Part shown: positions 8,680 through 16,253 of the stretch, one piece after another | Layout of the letters: the number at the start of each line of letters is the position of its first letter | Numbering within the stretch: position 1 is the stretch's first letter | DNA from: Ectobacillus sp042610425 | Lineage (GTDB): Bacteria > Bacillota > Bacilli > Bacillales > Bacillaceae_G | Length of the DNA stretch: 64,000 bases | NCBI RefSeq assembly: GCF_042610425.1 | Contig: NZ_JBGJZM010000001.1 | Location: 62,001-126,000, forward strand | Direction: 5' to 3' | The notes under the pieces: generated by a model | The model's database searches: none | What the model saw: only the letters and a program-made list of their open reading frames with translations | What the model was told of the DNA's origin: nothing | Program-made: the position numbers and the translations under genes

Positions 8680-9795
8680 TTATTGCAAGTTCTCTGGATT
8701 TAATGCTCCTAGCTCCGGAAGGACAAACCGTCCATCTTTGCGAATGAGAACGTCATCAAAATAAATTTCTCCACCGTTATAATCTGGACGCTGGATGCAC
8801 ACTAAATCCCAGTGAATGTTGGAGTTATTGCCATTGTATGCTTCATCATAAGCTTGACCAGGAGTGAAATGGAAGCTTCCTTGAATTTTTTCGTCAAATA
8901 GAATATCTCCCATAGGATGTAAAATATATGGATTGACACCAATTGCAAATTCCCCAACGTAGCGAGCGCCTTCATCCGTATCGAATACTTGATTGATACG
9001 TTCTGTATTGTTCGCAGTAGCTTCTATAATTTTTCCATCTTTAAAGGTAAGCTTTACATTTTCAAAGAGGAAGCCATTGTAAGGGGACGGCGTATTGTAT
9101 GAAACCGTACCGTTAACGGAATTTTTAACCGGTGCCGTATACACTTCGCCATCCGGAATATTTGCTTCTCCGGCACATTTAATCGCAGGAATGTCTTTAA
9201 TGGAGAACGTTAAATCTGTTCCTGGTCCTGTAATATGGACCTTGTCTGTTTTGTTCATTAGTGCTTGTAAACTATCCATCGCATCATTCATTTTGCTATA
9301 GTCGAGGTTGCACACATCAAAGTAGAAATCTTCAAACGCTTCTGTACTCATTTTTGCAAGTTGTGCCATCGATGATGTTGGATAACGAAGAACTACCCAT
9401 TTTGTTTTTGGAACGCGAATTTCGCGGTGAACCTTTTGACCAACTGTTTTGCCTTGAACTTTCATTTTCTCACTTGGAACGTCTGCTTGTTCGTTAATAT
9501 TGTCACCAGATCGAAGACCTATGTAAGCATCCATTTCTTTCATAACACTTGCTTCGAAGGCTGCAATTTGCTCAAAATGTTCTTCAGTTGCACCAAAAAG
9601 CAGTGCACGGTCCACTTGTTGATCCTTTAAGGATACAAATGGGAAGCCACCTGCTTTATAGGCTTCTTTTATAAGAGCTGTTACTAATTCTTTTTGCAGA
9701 CCAAAGTTTTCAATTAATACTTTTTCACCTTTTTGTAGCTTTACAGAGTAATTAATTAAATTGTAAGCTAATTTTTCTATACGCGGATCTTTCAT
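8680..9795 (-). CDS. M29 family (thermophilic-type) metallo-aminopeptidase
   Basis: Broad-specificity leucyl-type aminopeptidase with a dinuclear metal site. The 371 residues are shorter than the roughly 410 of B. subtilis AmpS, so this is the shorter M29 paralogue. The conserved metal-binding region is visible: CAGEANIPDGEVYTAPV (Glu ligand), EFAIGVNP, FHFTPGQAY (His) and NSNIHWDLV (His and Asp). AAAAGGAGGG lies 8 bases upstream of the ATG at 9795. It is a single gene, convergent with murC and divergent from ytxG. Confidence 0.87.
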   Translation of the reverse strand: MKDPRIEKLAYNLINYSVKLQKGEKVLIENFGLQKELVTALIKEAYKAGGFPFVSLKDQQVDRALLFGATEEHFEQIAAFEASVMKEMDAYIGLRSGDNINEQADVPSEKMKVQGKTVGQKVHREIRVPKTKWVVLRYPTSSMAQLAKMSTEAFEDFYFDVCNLDYSKMNDAMDSLQALMNKTDKVHITGPGTDLTFSIKDIPAIKCAGEANIPDGEVYTAPVKNSVNGTVSYNTPSPYNGFLFENVKLTFKDGKIIEATANNTERINQVFDTDEGARYVGEFAIGVNPYILHPMGDILFDEKIQGSFHFTPGQAYDEAYNGNNSNIHWDLVCIQRPDYNGGEIYFDDVLIRKDGRFVLPELGALNPENLQ

Positions 9796-9966
9796 GGTAG
9801 GTACCCTCCTTTTACATTACCCATCTATTGTAACCTAAATATGACCATTTGTTTACTAGGAGGGTAAGGAAGAATTATGATTGTGTAGGAATGATAAGGT
9901 TGTATTAGTATACCAACTCGTTACGTTGTATAATAATAACAAAATGAGCTTGAAGGAGTGAACCAT

Positions 9967-10431
9967 ATGCAAGTCTTGCTATACGTTAGCGTCGCAATCA
10001 TAGCCATTGCCTTTGCAATATTAGTAGTATATATTAGCGGTACGCTCGTGTCATTGCGAAAAACATTGGAGAATGTAGCAGCCACAACGGCTTCATTAGA
10101 AAAACAATTACAAGGTATAACCCATGAAACTGAGCAATTATTACATAAAACAAATGAACTAGCTGAGGATATTTCGAAAAAATCACAATCCATTCAAAAA
10201 GTTGTAGAATCTGTTGAAGGGGTCGGTACGACGATAGCAGTATTAAACGAAAAAGTACGTACCATTACAACGGCAGTATCGAACCAAGCAGAGCATAATA
10301 GTGATAAGGTTGCACAAGCTATGCAATGGGGTACAGCGGCTATGAAAGTATATGAACATTTTCGGAATAATAAAAAGGAAAAGAACGAGAAGCGTGAAGG
10401 AAAATTAAGAATCCGAGCAAAGGGTGAATAA
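9967..10431 (+). CDS. ytxG: YtxG, DUF948 membrane-anchored protein
   Basis: A 154-residue protein with one N-terminal transmembrane segment (about residues 3-25, LLYVSVAIIAIAFAILVVYI) and a long heptad-rich cytoplasmic part ending in a strongly basic tail. DUF948 proteins of this type belong to a general stress group in B. subtilis (ytxGHJ). ATG 9967 is chosen because AAGGAG at 9953-9958 is 8 bases upstream; a GTG at 9958 overlaps that Shine-Dalgarno. It is followed by ytxJ one base after its stop. A ytxH gene, which lies between ytxG and ytxJ in B. subtilis, is not present here. Confidence 0.82.
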   Translation: MQVLLYVSVAIIAIAFAILVVYISGTLVSLRKTLENVAATTASLEKQLQGITHETEQLLHKTNELAEDISKKSQSIQKVVESVEGVGTTIAVLNEKVRTITTAVSNQAEHNSDKVAQAMQWGTAAMKVYEHFRNNKKEKNEKREGKLRIRAKGE

Positions 10432-10432
10432 G

Positions 10433-10750
10433 TTGATTCCATTACAAGTAGAAGAGCAATTAGGTGAAATTGCGGCAGCACCGTCATGTATTGTTTTTAA
10501 GCACAGTCTGACCTGTCCGATTAGTAAAGGCGCATTTGAGCAGTTTCAAGCATATATGGAAGAACAACAAACGATTCCTGCCTATTATTTGTATATTCAA
10601 GAAGTAAGGCCGTTATCGAATCAAATTGCAGAACAATTTGGTATTCGTCATGAATCCCCGCAAGTATTATATCTAAAGGATGGCAAGGTAGTATGGAGCG
10701 AATCACACTGGAATATTACAAAGAAATCCTTGCAGGAGCATATTGGATAA
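10433..10750 (+). CDS. ytxJ: YtxJ, bacillithiol-system monothiol redox protein
   Basis: A 105-residue thioredoxin-fold protein with a single active-site Cys in the motif TCPIS (Cys28). It belongs to the YtxJ family, which is associated with bacillithiol-containing Firmicutes and is proposed to act as a monothiol bacilliredoxin. TTG 10433 (MIPLQVEEQ) is preferred because AAAGGG lies 8 bases before it; a GTG at 10424 would overlap the Shine-Dalgarno and the end of ytxG. It is probably cotranscribed with ytxG. Confidence 0.8.
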   Translation: MIPLQVEEQLGEIAAAPSCIVFKHSLTCPISKGAFEQFQAYMEEQQTIPAYYLYIQEVRPLSNQIAEQFGIRHESPQVLYLKDGKVVWSESHWNITKKSLQEHIG

Positions 10751-10812
10751 TTCGATACAATCCAGATGATTAAAATGGGAAAACAATCTATCCAAGTAAG
10801 GGAGGGCTTTTC

Positions 10813-11880
10813 ATGGCATCTAACAATTTAGAAACACTCCGTAATCAAATAGATGAAGTAAACTTGGAAATTTTAAAATTATTAAATAAACGAGGTAATC
10901 TTGTTCAAGAAATTGGGAAATTAAAAGAAGTACAAGGCGTAAAACGCTTTGATCCGCTTCGGGAACGCGTGATGCTTGATTTAGTAGCAGAGCACAACAA
11001 AGGGCCTTTTGAAACTTCTACTTTGCAGCATATTTTTAAAACCATTTTTAAAACTGGCTTAGAGTTACAGGAAGATGATAATCGGAAAGCACTCCTTGTT
11101 TCTCGTAAAAAGAAGCCAGAAGATACGGTAGTGGATATTAAGGGAGAAAAAATTGGCGATGGTACGATGCACTTTATCATGGGGCCATGTGCAGTTGAAA
11201 GCTATGAGCAAGTAAAGCTCGTTGCGCAAGCAATGAAGGAGCAAGGATTACACGTAATGCGCGGTGGGGCTTATAAGCCAAGAACGTCTCCGTACGACTT
11301 TCAGGGGCTTGGTGAGGAAGGATTACATATACTTCGCCAAGTAGCTGATGAATTCGATATGGCGATAGTTAGTGAAATTTTAAATCCCAAGGATATTGAA
11401 ATGGCCCTTAATTATGTAGATGTAATACAAATTGGAGCTCGTAATATGCAAAATTTTGAGCTCTTAAAGGCTGCAGGTGCTGTAAAGAAACCTGTTCTAC
11501 TAAAGAGAGGGATTGCTGCAACCATTGAAGAGTTTATGTATGCGGCAGAATACATTATGGCGCAGGGAAATGACCAAATCATATTGTGTGAGAGAGGTAT
11601 TCGTACGTACGAAAAAGCAACGCGCAATACGCTTGACATATCTGCCGTACCAATTTTAAAAAAGGAAACCCATTTGCCGGTTGTTGTAGATGTGACGCAT
11701 TCAACAGGACGCCGTGATTTGCTACTTCCAGCTGCAAAGGCAGCTATTGCTATTGGTGCAGATGCTGTAATGGCCGAAGTGCATCCTGATCCTGCAGTTG
11801 CACTTTCTGATTCTGAACAGCAGATGAGCATACCACAGTTCCATGAATTTATGAATGTATTGAAAACGTTCTTACAATAG
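10813..11880 (+). CDS. aroA: bifunctional chorismate mutase / DAHP synthase
   Basis: First step of the shikimate pathway (PEP and erythrose 4-phosphate to DAHP), fused to an AroQ-type chorismate mutase. Residues 1-85 form the helical mutase (NLETLRNQIDEVNLEILKLL, RGNLVQEIGKLK). Residues about 110-350 are the AroA(G)-type KDPG/KDO8P-like synthase barrel, with GPCAVES, GGAYKPRTSPYDFQG, CERGIRTY and HSTGRR. The mutase domain serves as the allosteric sensor for chorismate and prephenate in Bacillus. 355 residues, AGGGAGG before the ATG. Symbol follows B. subtilis usage (AroA/AroG). Confidence 0.94.
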   Translation: MASNNLETLRNQIDEVNLEILKLLNKRGNLVQEIGKLKEVQGVKRFDPLRERVMLDLVAEHNKGPFETSTLQHIFKTIFKTGLELQEDDNRKALLVSRKKKPEDTVVDIKGEKIGDGTMHFIMGPCAVESYEQVKLVAQAMKEQGLHVMRGGAYKPRTSPYDFQGLGEEGLHILRQVADEFDMAIVSEILNPKDIEMALNYVDVIQIGARNMQNFELLKAAGAVKKPVLLKRGIAATIEEFMYAAEYIMAQGNDQIILCERGIRTYEKATRNTLDISAVPILKKETHLPVVVDVTHSTGRRDLLLPAAKAAIAIGADAVMAEVHPDPAVALSDSEQQMSIPQFHEFMNVLKTFLQ

Positions 11881-12239
11881 TACTTATTTATAGGTACGAT
11901 GATGTGCTTTATATATAAAATTGCCTGGCTTCCATTGTCTGCATTCTAGTTTTTGAAGGGGGGAGGATAAGCTCATTGCAAAGAGCAAGAAAAATCCGAG
12001 TCTTCCATTCAATATAACGAAGAAAAGATAGCTTGGAAAGTTGGGCAATTTTGTTTTACGGATGGAAAAGAAAGAATTTTTTTCATACATTAGTGGGAAT
12101 ATATTGTCTGAATATGCATTTGTATCGTATGATAAAGTAAGCATGTAATATTTAATGACATCTTCATCCACTTGATGGGTTTTCTATATATCCATATTTT
12201 ATACATAATTTTAGAATAGAGAAAAGGAGCGAACAAACC
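11881..12239. other. gene-poor gap between aroA and ccpA
   Basis: 359 bases without a convincing gene. An unusually strong Shine-Dalgarno (GGGGGGAGG, 11959-11967) is followed at 11976 by a TTG opening a frame of only 13 codons. In another frame, bases about 12034-12147 are open and protein-like (ending FSYISGNILSEYAFVSYDKV) but preceded by a TAG. This may be the remnant of a lost small gene. A ccpA promoter presumably lies in the A/T-rich stretch after about 12150, where no clear -35/-10 pair stands out. Confidence 0.4.
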
Positions 12240-13238
12240 ATGAATATAACAATATATGATGTAGCACGTGAAGCCAATGTTTCCATGGCAACCGTTTCCC
12301 GTGTAGTGAACGGCAATCCAAATGTAAAGCCAACAACTAGAAAAAAGGTATTAGAGGCGATTGAACAATTAGGTTATCGTCCAAATGCAGTGGCGCGAGG
12401 TCTTGCCAGTAAAAAAACAACGACTGTCGGTGTAATTATTCCTGATATTTCAAGTATTTTTTATGCGGAGCTTGCACGGGGAATTGAAGACATTGCCACT
12501 ATGTACAAATATAATATTATTTTAAGCAATTCTGATCAAAATAAGGAAAAAGAAATGCATTTATTGAATACTATGCTTGGTAAACAAGTAGATGGTATTG
12601 TATTTATGAGTGAAAATATTACTGAAGAACATGTGAAAGAATTTGAAAAATCGCCCGTTCCTATTGTGTTAGCATCTTCCTTTGATGAACAAAGTGTCAT
12701 TCCGTCCGTTAATATAGATTATGAACAAGCAGCCTATGATGCCGTATCTTATTTATTAGAAAAAGCGCATAAGAATGTTGCGTTCGTCTCTGGTTCTGTA
12801 GATCATGCAAAGGCTGAAAACAAAAAATTAGATGGTTATAAACATGCGCTTCAAGAAAATGGGATACCCTATAATGCTGATTTAGTCGTTGAAGGAGATT
12901 TCACCTATGATTCAGGTATGGAAGCATTTGAAAAACTATGGGAAAATAATCAAAAGCCGACTGCAATTTTCGTTTCTTCTGATGAAATGGCTCTAGGTGT
13001 TATTCACGGCGCCCAGGACAATGGCATTCATATTCCAGAAGATGTGGAAGTAATCGGATTTGATAATACCCGTTTAGCAACCATGGTACGTCCGCAGCTT
13101 ACGACTGTTGTACAGCCTATGTACGATATTGGTGCGGTTTCTATGAGATTGTTAACGAAGTTTATGAATAAGGAAATTGTAGAGGATCAAACCGTTATCC
13201 TTCCGCATCGCATACAATTCCGTAAAACAACAAAATGA
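12240..13238 (+). CDS. ccpA: catabolite control protein A
   Basis: LacI-family master regulator of carbon catabolite control; with HPr-Ser-P it binds cre sites. The 332 residues contain the LacI helix-turn-helix (TIYDVAREANVSMATVSRVV, residues 3-22), the hinge helix region ending PNAVARGLAS (to residue 60) and a periplasmic-binding-protein-like core. AAAAGGAGC lies 8 bases upstream of ATG 12240. The position aroA-ccpA-acuCBA is the Bacillus arrangement. Likely targets in this window are the cre-like sites at 16146 and 53649. Confidence 0.96.
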   Translation: MNITIYDVAREANVSMATVSRVVNGNPNVKPTTRKKVLEAIEQLGYRPNAVARGLASKKTTTVGVIIPDISSIFYAELARGIEDIATMYKYNIILSNSDQNKEKEMHLLNTMLGKQVDGIVFMSENITEEHVKEFEKSPVPIVLASSFDEQSVIPSVNIDYEQAAYDAVSYLLEKAHKNVAFVSGSVDHAKAENKKLDGYKHALQENGIPYNADLVVEGDFTYDSGMEAFEKLWENNQKPTAIFVSSDEMALGVIHGAQDNGIHIPEDVEVIGFDNTRLATMVRPQLTTVVQPMYDIGAVSMRLLTKFMNKEIVEDQTVILPHRIQFRKTTK

Positions 13239-13269
13239 GAATAAAGTGAAAGAAATTAATTGTACGTAC

Positions 13270-13301
13270 AAAAAGGAAGTCTCATTTGAGGCTTCCTTTT
13301 T
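13270..13301 (+). terminator. ccpA terminator
   Basis: AAAAAGGAAG-T-CTC and GAG-G-CTTCCTTTTT pair around an ATTT loop and end in a T-run, 31 bases after the ccpA stop. Confidence 0.85.
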
Positions 13302-13310
13302 GCGTGAAGA

Positions 13311-13621
13311 GAACTTCTGCCCTATGGAGCTGGACGAGCCGAAAAGGCTTTTTGTGTGTGATCTAGCTCCATTGGCTATCCCCTCCGGCCGGAGAACCCT
13401 CACCCATAAAGGCAAAAAGCACCTTTTTGGGTGAGGAACCTTCCGTCCTACGTGGCTGAACAAGCCGATTCCGCTTTTCGGGTAATCCAGCTTTTTGTTG
13501 GAATCCAGCTTTTTCGGCTAGCTCCTCCGGTCAGAAAACCTCCGCCCATAAAGGCAAAAAGCGCCTTTTTGTGCGGAGAACTTCTGCCCTATGGAGCTGA
13601 ACGAGCCGAAAAAGCTTTTTG
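13311..13621. repeat. GC-rich degenerate tandem hairpin-repeat array
   Basis: Three related blocks begin GAACTTCTGCCCTATGGAG or a variant: 13311-13354, 13436-13482 and 13578-13621. Each continues with a GAGCCG or AAGCCG motif and a pyrimidine-rich end. The second and third blocks are immediately preceded by a hairpin built on CCATAAAGGCAAAAAGC: stem CTCACCC/GGGTGAG at 13399-13435, and stem CTCCGC/GCGGAG at 13540-13578. The two stems differ in sequence but each pairs within itself, so the structure rather than the sequence is kept. The array is clearly more GC-rich than the flanks, carries no plausible protein, and fills the gap between convergent ccpA and acuC. A fourth partial block lies at 52396-52437. 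Confidence 0.75.
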
Positions 13622-14788
13622 TTAATACACCGAGGTTTTCATGCTGTTTCTTATGATGGATAGTGATTTTGCTACGGTTAGGTAGTTTTTTTCTTCAATT
13701 TCTTTTTTTCTTGGTATGGGTGTGTACATGTCTTTTGGATCTTCCCATTCGGTTGAGAGTGGGAGGCCGGCTTTGTCTTTCCATTCTTCTATCCATTCTT
13801 TTGGAAGGGTTCCGGTTAGATTACGGATGTTGTTCATTTCGAGCCAGACGAGAGACCAGGCTCTTGGTACGACACGCCAAATGTCATAGCCGCCTCCACC
13901 TACTGCGATCCAGCGTCCGTCACAAAACTCATGGGCAATTTCGTGTGCAATTTTAGGAATTTCTTTATAAATGTCGATTGTAGAGCAAAGATGTGTAAGA
14001 GGATCGTAGTAATGTGCATCTGCTCCATTTTGCGTTACAATCACATCTGGTTTAAAATAGGCGGCAACTTCTCGTAACATATTCCGGTAGGCGTATAAAA
14101 AGGATTCATCTTCTGTAAACGCATCCAATGGAATGTTAAATGAATAGCCGTAGCCTGCACCTTGTCCTCGTTCGTTGACAGCACCTGTACCAGGAAATAA
14201 ATAACGTCCTGTTTCGTGTATGGAAAGGGTACATACGTTAGGATCGTCATAGAAGGACCATTGCACACCATCTCCATGATGTGCATCTGTATCTACATAC
14301 AAAATGCGCAGTCCGTATTTCTTCTGAATATATTTGATAGCGATGGCACTATCATTGTAAATACAAAAACCAGAAGCCTTTCCTTTAAAGCCATGGTGCA
14401 AACCGCCCCCTAAATTGAGTGCATGGGTTGCTTTTCCTTCAAGTACATAATCTACTGCTGTTAATGTACCTCCGACAAGAAGTGCACTTGCTTCATGCAT
14501 ATGTTCAAATACAGGTGTATCTTCTGTACCGATACTGTACTGCATACCTTCTTGCTCTCCAAGTTTTCCTTCCCCAGCTCGCTTAACTGCGTCGATATAT
14601 TTTTCATCGTGAATGAGTGCAATTTCTTCGTCCGTAGCGATACGCGGTGGACGAATTTGTGATTCACTAATGAATCCCCCTTTATTTAATAAATCAAACA
14701 CAAGTTTTACGCGTAGCTGGTTGAAGGGATGCTCCCGGTTAAAGCGGTAGCCTTGAAACTTCTCTGTATAAATAAATACAGAGTCCAT
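13622..14788 (-). CDS. acuC: acetoin utilization protein AcuC, class I HDAC-like deacetylase
   Basis: Zinc-dependent protein deacetylase; in B. subtilis it removes the acetyl group that AcuA places on acetyl-CoA synthetase. 388 residues. HDAC motifs are GGGLHHGFKGKASGFCIYND (active-site His pair), VDTDAHHGDGV (zinc ligands) and VGGGGYD. The start is the ATG at 14788, giving MDSVFIYTEKFQGY; it overlaps the acuB stop by one base (TAATG), which indicates translational coupling. The 3' end abuts the hairpin repeat array directly. Confidence 0.93.
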   Translation of the reverse strand: MDSVFIYTEKFQGYRFNREHPFNQLRVKLVFDLLNKGGFISESQIRPPRIATDEEIALIHDEKYIDAVKRAGEGKLGEQEGMQYSIGTEDTPVFEHMHEASALLVGGTLTAVDYVLEGKATHALNLGGGLHHGFKGKASGFCIYNDSAIAIKYIQKKYGLRILYVDTDAHHGDGVQWSFYDDPNVCTLSIHETGRYLFPGTGAVNERGQGAGYGYSFNIPLDAFTEDESFLYAYRNMLREVAAYFKPDVIVTQNGADAHYYDPLTHLCSTIDIYKEIPKIAHEIAHEFCDGRWIAVGGGGYDIWRVVPRAWSLVWLEMNNIRNLTGTLPKEWIEEWKDKAGLPLSTEWEDPKDMYTPIPRKKEIEEKNYLTVAKSLSIIRNSMKTSVY

Positions 14789-15426
14789 TAGGAAATACCT
14801 GCAACACTTGGCCACAGTACTTCATAGCCTTCTTCTCGAATGACTTGAATAATTCTAAGGGGGTTCATCGTTTGAATCCGAAAAACTAAGACCTTATGTT
14901 CATCTTTGTCTGGATAGACAAGGATTGTAATTATATTAATTCCTTCTTTAGCAAAAATGGATACAACTTTACTTAAGACACCAGGTTCATTGGATACTCG
15001 TACTTCAATTTGTGAGCCGGGTTGATAGGCCCCTGTCAATTTAACAAGTGTATGCAGTACGTTTGTTTCCGTTATGATACCAACAAGCTTTCCTTCTTTT
15101 GTAACAGGAAGGCAGCCGATTTTATTATCATAAAATATCGTTGCAATTTCCTCGACAAAATCAAGAGGATGACAGGTAGTGACATACTTTGTCATAACCC
15201 GCTCAATAGGCTGTTGAAGTGAATCCATTGAAACAGGCTTGTCGAGTATTGAAGGACAAGCATCCCGAACGTCACGATCTGAAATAATCCCAACTACTTC
15301 GTGCTCGTTATTCACGATAGGGATGTGACGAATACCTTTTTCAGCTAGTGTTCTAAGTGCCGTTTCAATTGTGTCTTTTGGCGACAATGTAGTCGTGTTA
15401 CGATTCATAATTTCTTCAACAATCAT
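14788..15426 (-). CDS. acuB: acetoin utilization protein AcuB (CBS-ACT)
   Basis: A 212-residue protein with two CBS motifs (about residues 1-60 and 75-130: IMNRNTTTLSPKDTIETAL, MTKYVTTCHPLDFVEEIA) and a C-terminal ACT domain (about 138-205: IEVRVSNEPGVLSKVVSIFA). It probably senses an adenine nucleotide or amino acid and modulates the neighbouring acetylation system; no catalytic motif is present. AGGAGG precedes the ATG at 15426. Middle gene of acuABC. Confidence 0.92.
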   Translation of the reverse strand: MIVEEIMNRNTTTLSPKDTIETALRTLAEKGIRHIPIVNNEHEVVGIISDRDVRDACPSILDKPVSMDSLQQPIERVMTKYVTTCHPLDFVEEIATIFYDNKIGCLPVTKEGKLVGIITETNVLHTLVKLTGAYQPGSQIEVRVSNEPGVLSKVVSIFAKEGINIITILVYPDKDEHKVLVFRIQTMNPLRIIQVIREEGYEVLWPSVAGIS

Positions 15427-15441
15427 TTGGTTACCTCCTCA

Positions 15442-16074
15442 TTAATACATAAAGCGATTCTGAAAGCGAATTCTATCAAATGCGGTAATGGAGTCTTGGT
15501 TTACACGTTTCCCAATCCGAACCATTAGACAGTTCGCAGGATGGGAGCAAATTTCAGGATCATCTGTTGCCATCCAAATTAAATCACCAGCACTCATCAT
15601 CTTTTCCATGATTTTTCGGTACTCCCATACATTTAAACCTGATCCTTGTAAATCCCAATGCCAATAATACTCAGTTGTTATAATAATATAGTCTTCCATA
15701 TTATCGTCTAGCATAGAAATTTGAAGCATGGTTTTCCCAACAGAACAGCCTCGGAATTCTGGTATTACTTCAATTGCTCCTAGTTCAATTAAATTTTCTA
15801 TATTTCCTTCTGACCATCGTTCTAGCGGATCTGGGTATAGATACGTTGTATAGCCTATAATTGTTTGTTCAAAGCGTGCAATAATGAGACGTGCTTCTGG
15901 AAGTTTAGATATTTCGATAATTGCTTCTTGTTGTTGATCTGGAGGTCGAAATGCTACCAAATTCTTATGAAACTCATATGTTTCTAGCTCTTGTGTAGGC
16001 ACAGGGCCTTCTATGATGAGAGTTCCTTTCGGGGTATGGAGTGTCCTGGAATGATAAACCTTGTTATGAATCAA
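15442..16074 (-). CDS. acuA: protein acetyltransferase AcuA (GNAT)
   Basis: GNAT-fold enzyme that in B. subtilis acetylates and inactivates acetyl-CoA synthetase AcsA. 210 residues; the acetyl-CoA loop region is ELGAIEVIPEFRGCSVGKTM (about residues 96-115), of the R/Q-x-x-G-x-G/A type, here RGCSVGK. TTG 16074 is chosen as the start (MIHNKVYHSRTL) because GAGGTGG lies about 9 bases upstream and no in-frame ATG is near. It starts the minus-strand acuA-acuB-acuC operon and faces acsA across a cre-like site. Confidence 0.92.
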   Translation of the reverse strand: MIHNKVYHSRTLHTPKGTLIIEGPVPTQELETYEFHKNLVAFRPPDQQQEAIIEISKLPEARLIIARFEQTIIGYTTYLYPDPLERWSEGNIENLIELGAIEVIPEFRGCSVGKTMLQISMLDDNMEDYIIITTEYYWHWDLQGSGLNVWEYRKIMEKMMSAGDLIWMATDDPEICSHPANCLMVRIGKRVNQDSITAFDRIRFQNRFMY

Positions 16075-16145
16075 ATTGTTTCACCACCTCAATCGGGATT
16101 TCTCAATCTTATCTCAATAGTAGCTTATATTTTGCGTACTGTGAA

Positions 16146-16159
16146 TGAAAACGCTTCTA
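16146..16159. promoter_or_regulatory. cre-like CcpA site between acuA and acsA
   Basis: TGAAAACGCTTCTA matches the pseudopalindromic cre core TGAAARCGYTTTCA at 12 of 14 positions. It lies about 70 bases after the acuA start on the divergent side and about 50 bases upstream of the acsA -10 box, a place from which both transcription units could be repressed. In B. subtilis both are CcpA targets. Confidence 0.7.
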
Positions 16160-16209
16160 AAAATTTGCAAAAATATATGAAAAGTTACTGAAAATTATAA
16201 ATAGTGAAG

Positions 16210-16215
16210 TATAAT
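16210..16215 (+). promoter_or_regulatory. -10 box of the acsA promoter
   Basis: A perfect TATAAT 38 bases before the acsA start. The best -35 candidate (TTACTG, 16185-16190) is weak, with a 19-base spacer, which suits a regulated promoter. Confidence 0.5.
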
Positions 16216-16253
16216 AAGGTGTAGAGTTATATATAAGGAGGGAGAAGATTACA

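Noticed and set aside
11412..11831. A 139-codon minus-strand frame inside aroA
   Set aside because: Antisense shadow with low-complexity Ser/Ala composition and no ribosome site.
11884..12171. A 95-codon minus-strand frame in the aroA-ccpA gap
   Set aside because: Composition (FSIRKTKLPNFPSYLFFVIL) is not convincing, there is no ribosome site at its start, and it would be convergent with nothing that needs it. The plus-strand decayed-gene reading is at least as good.
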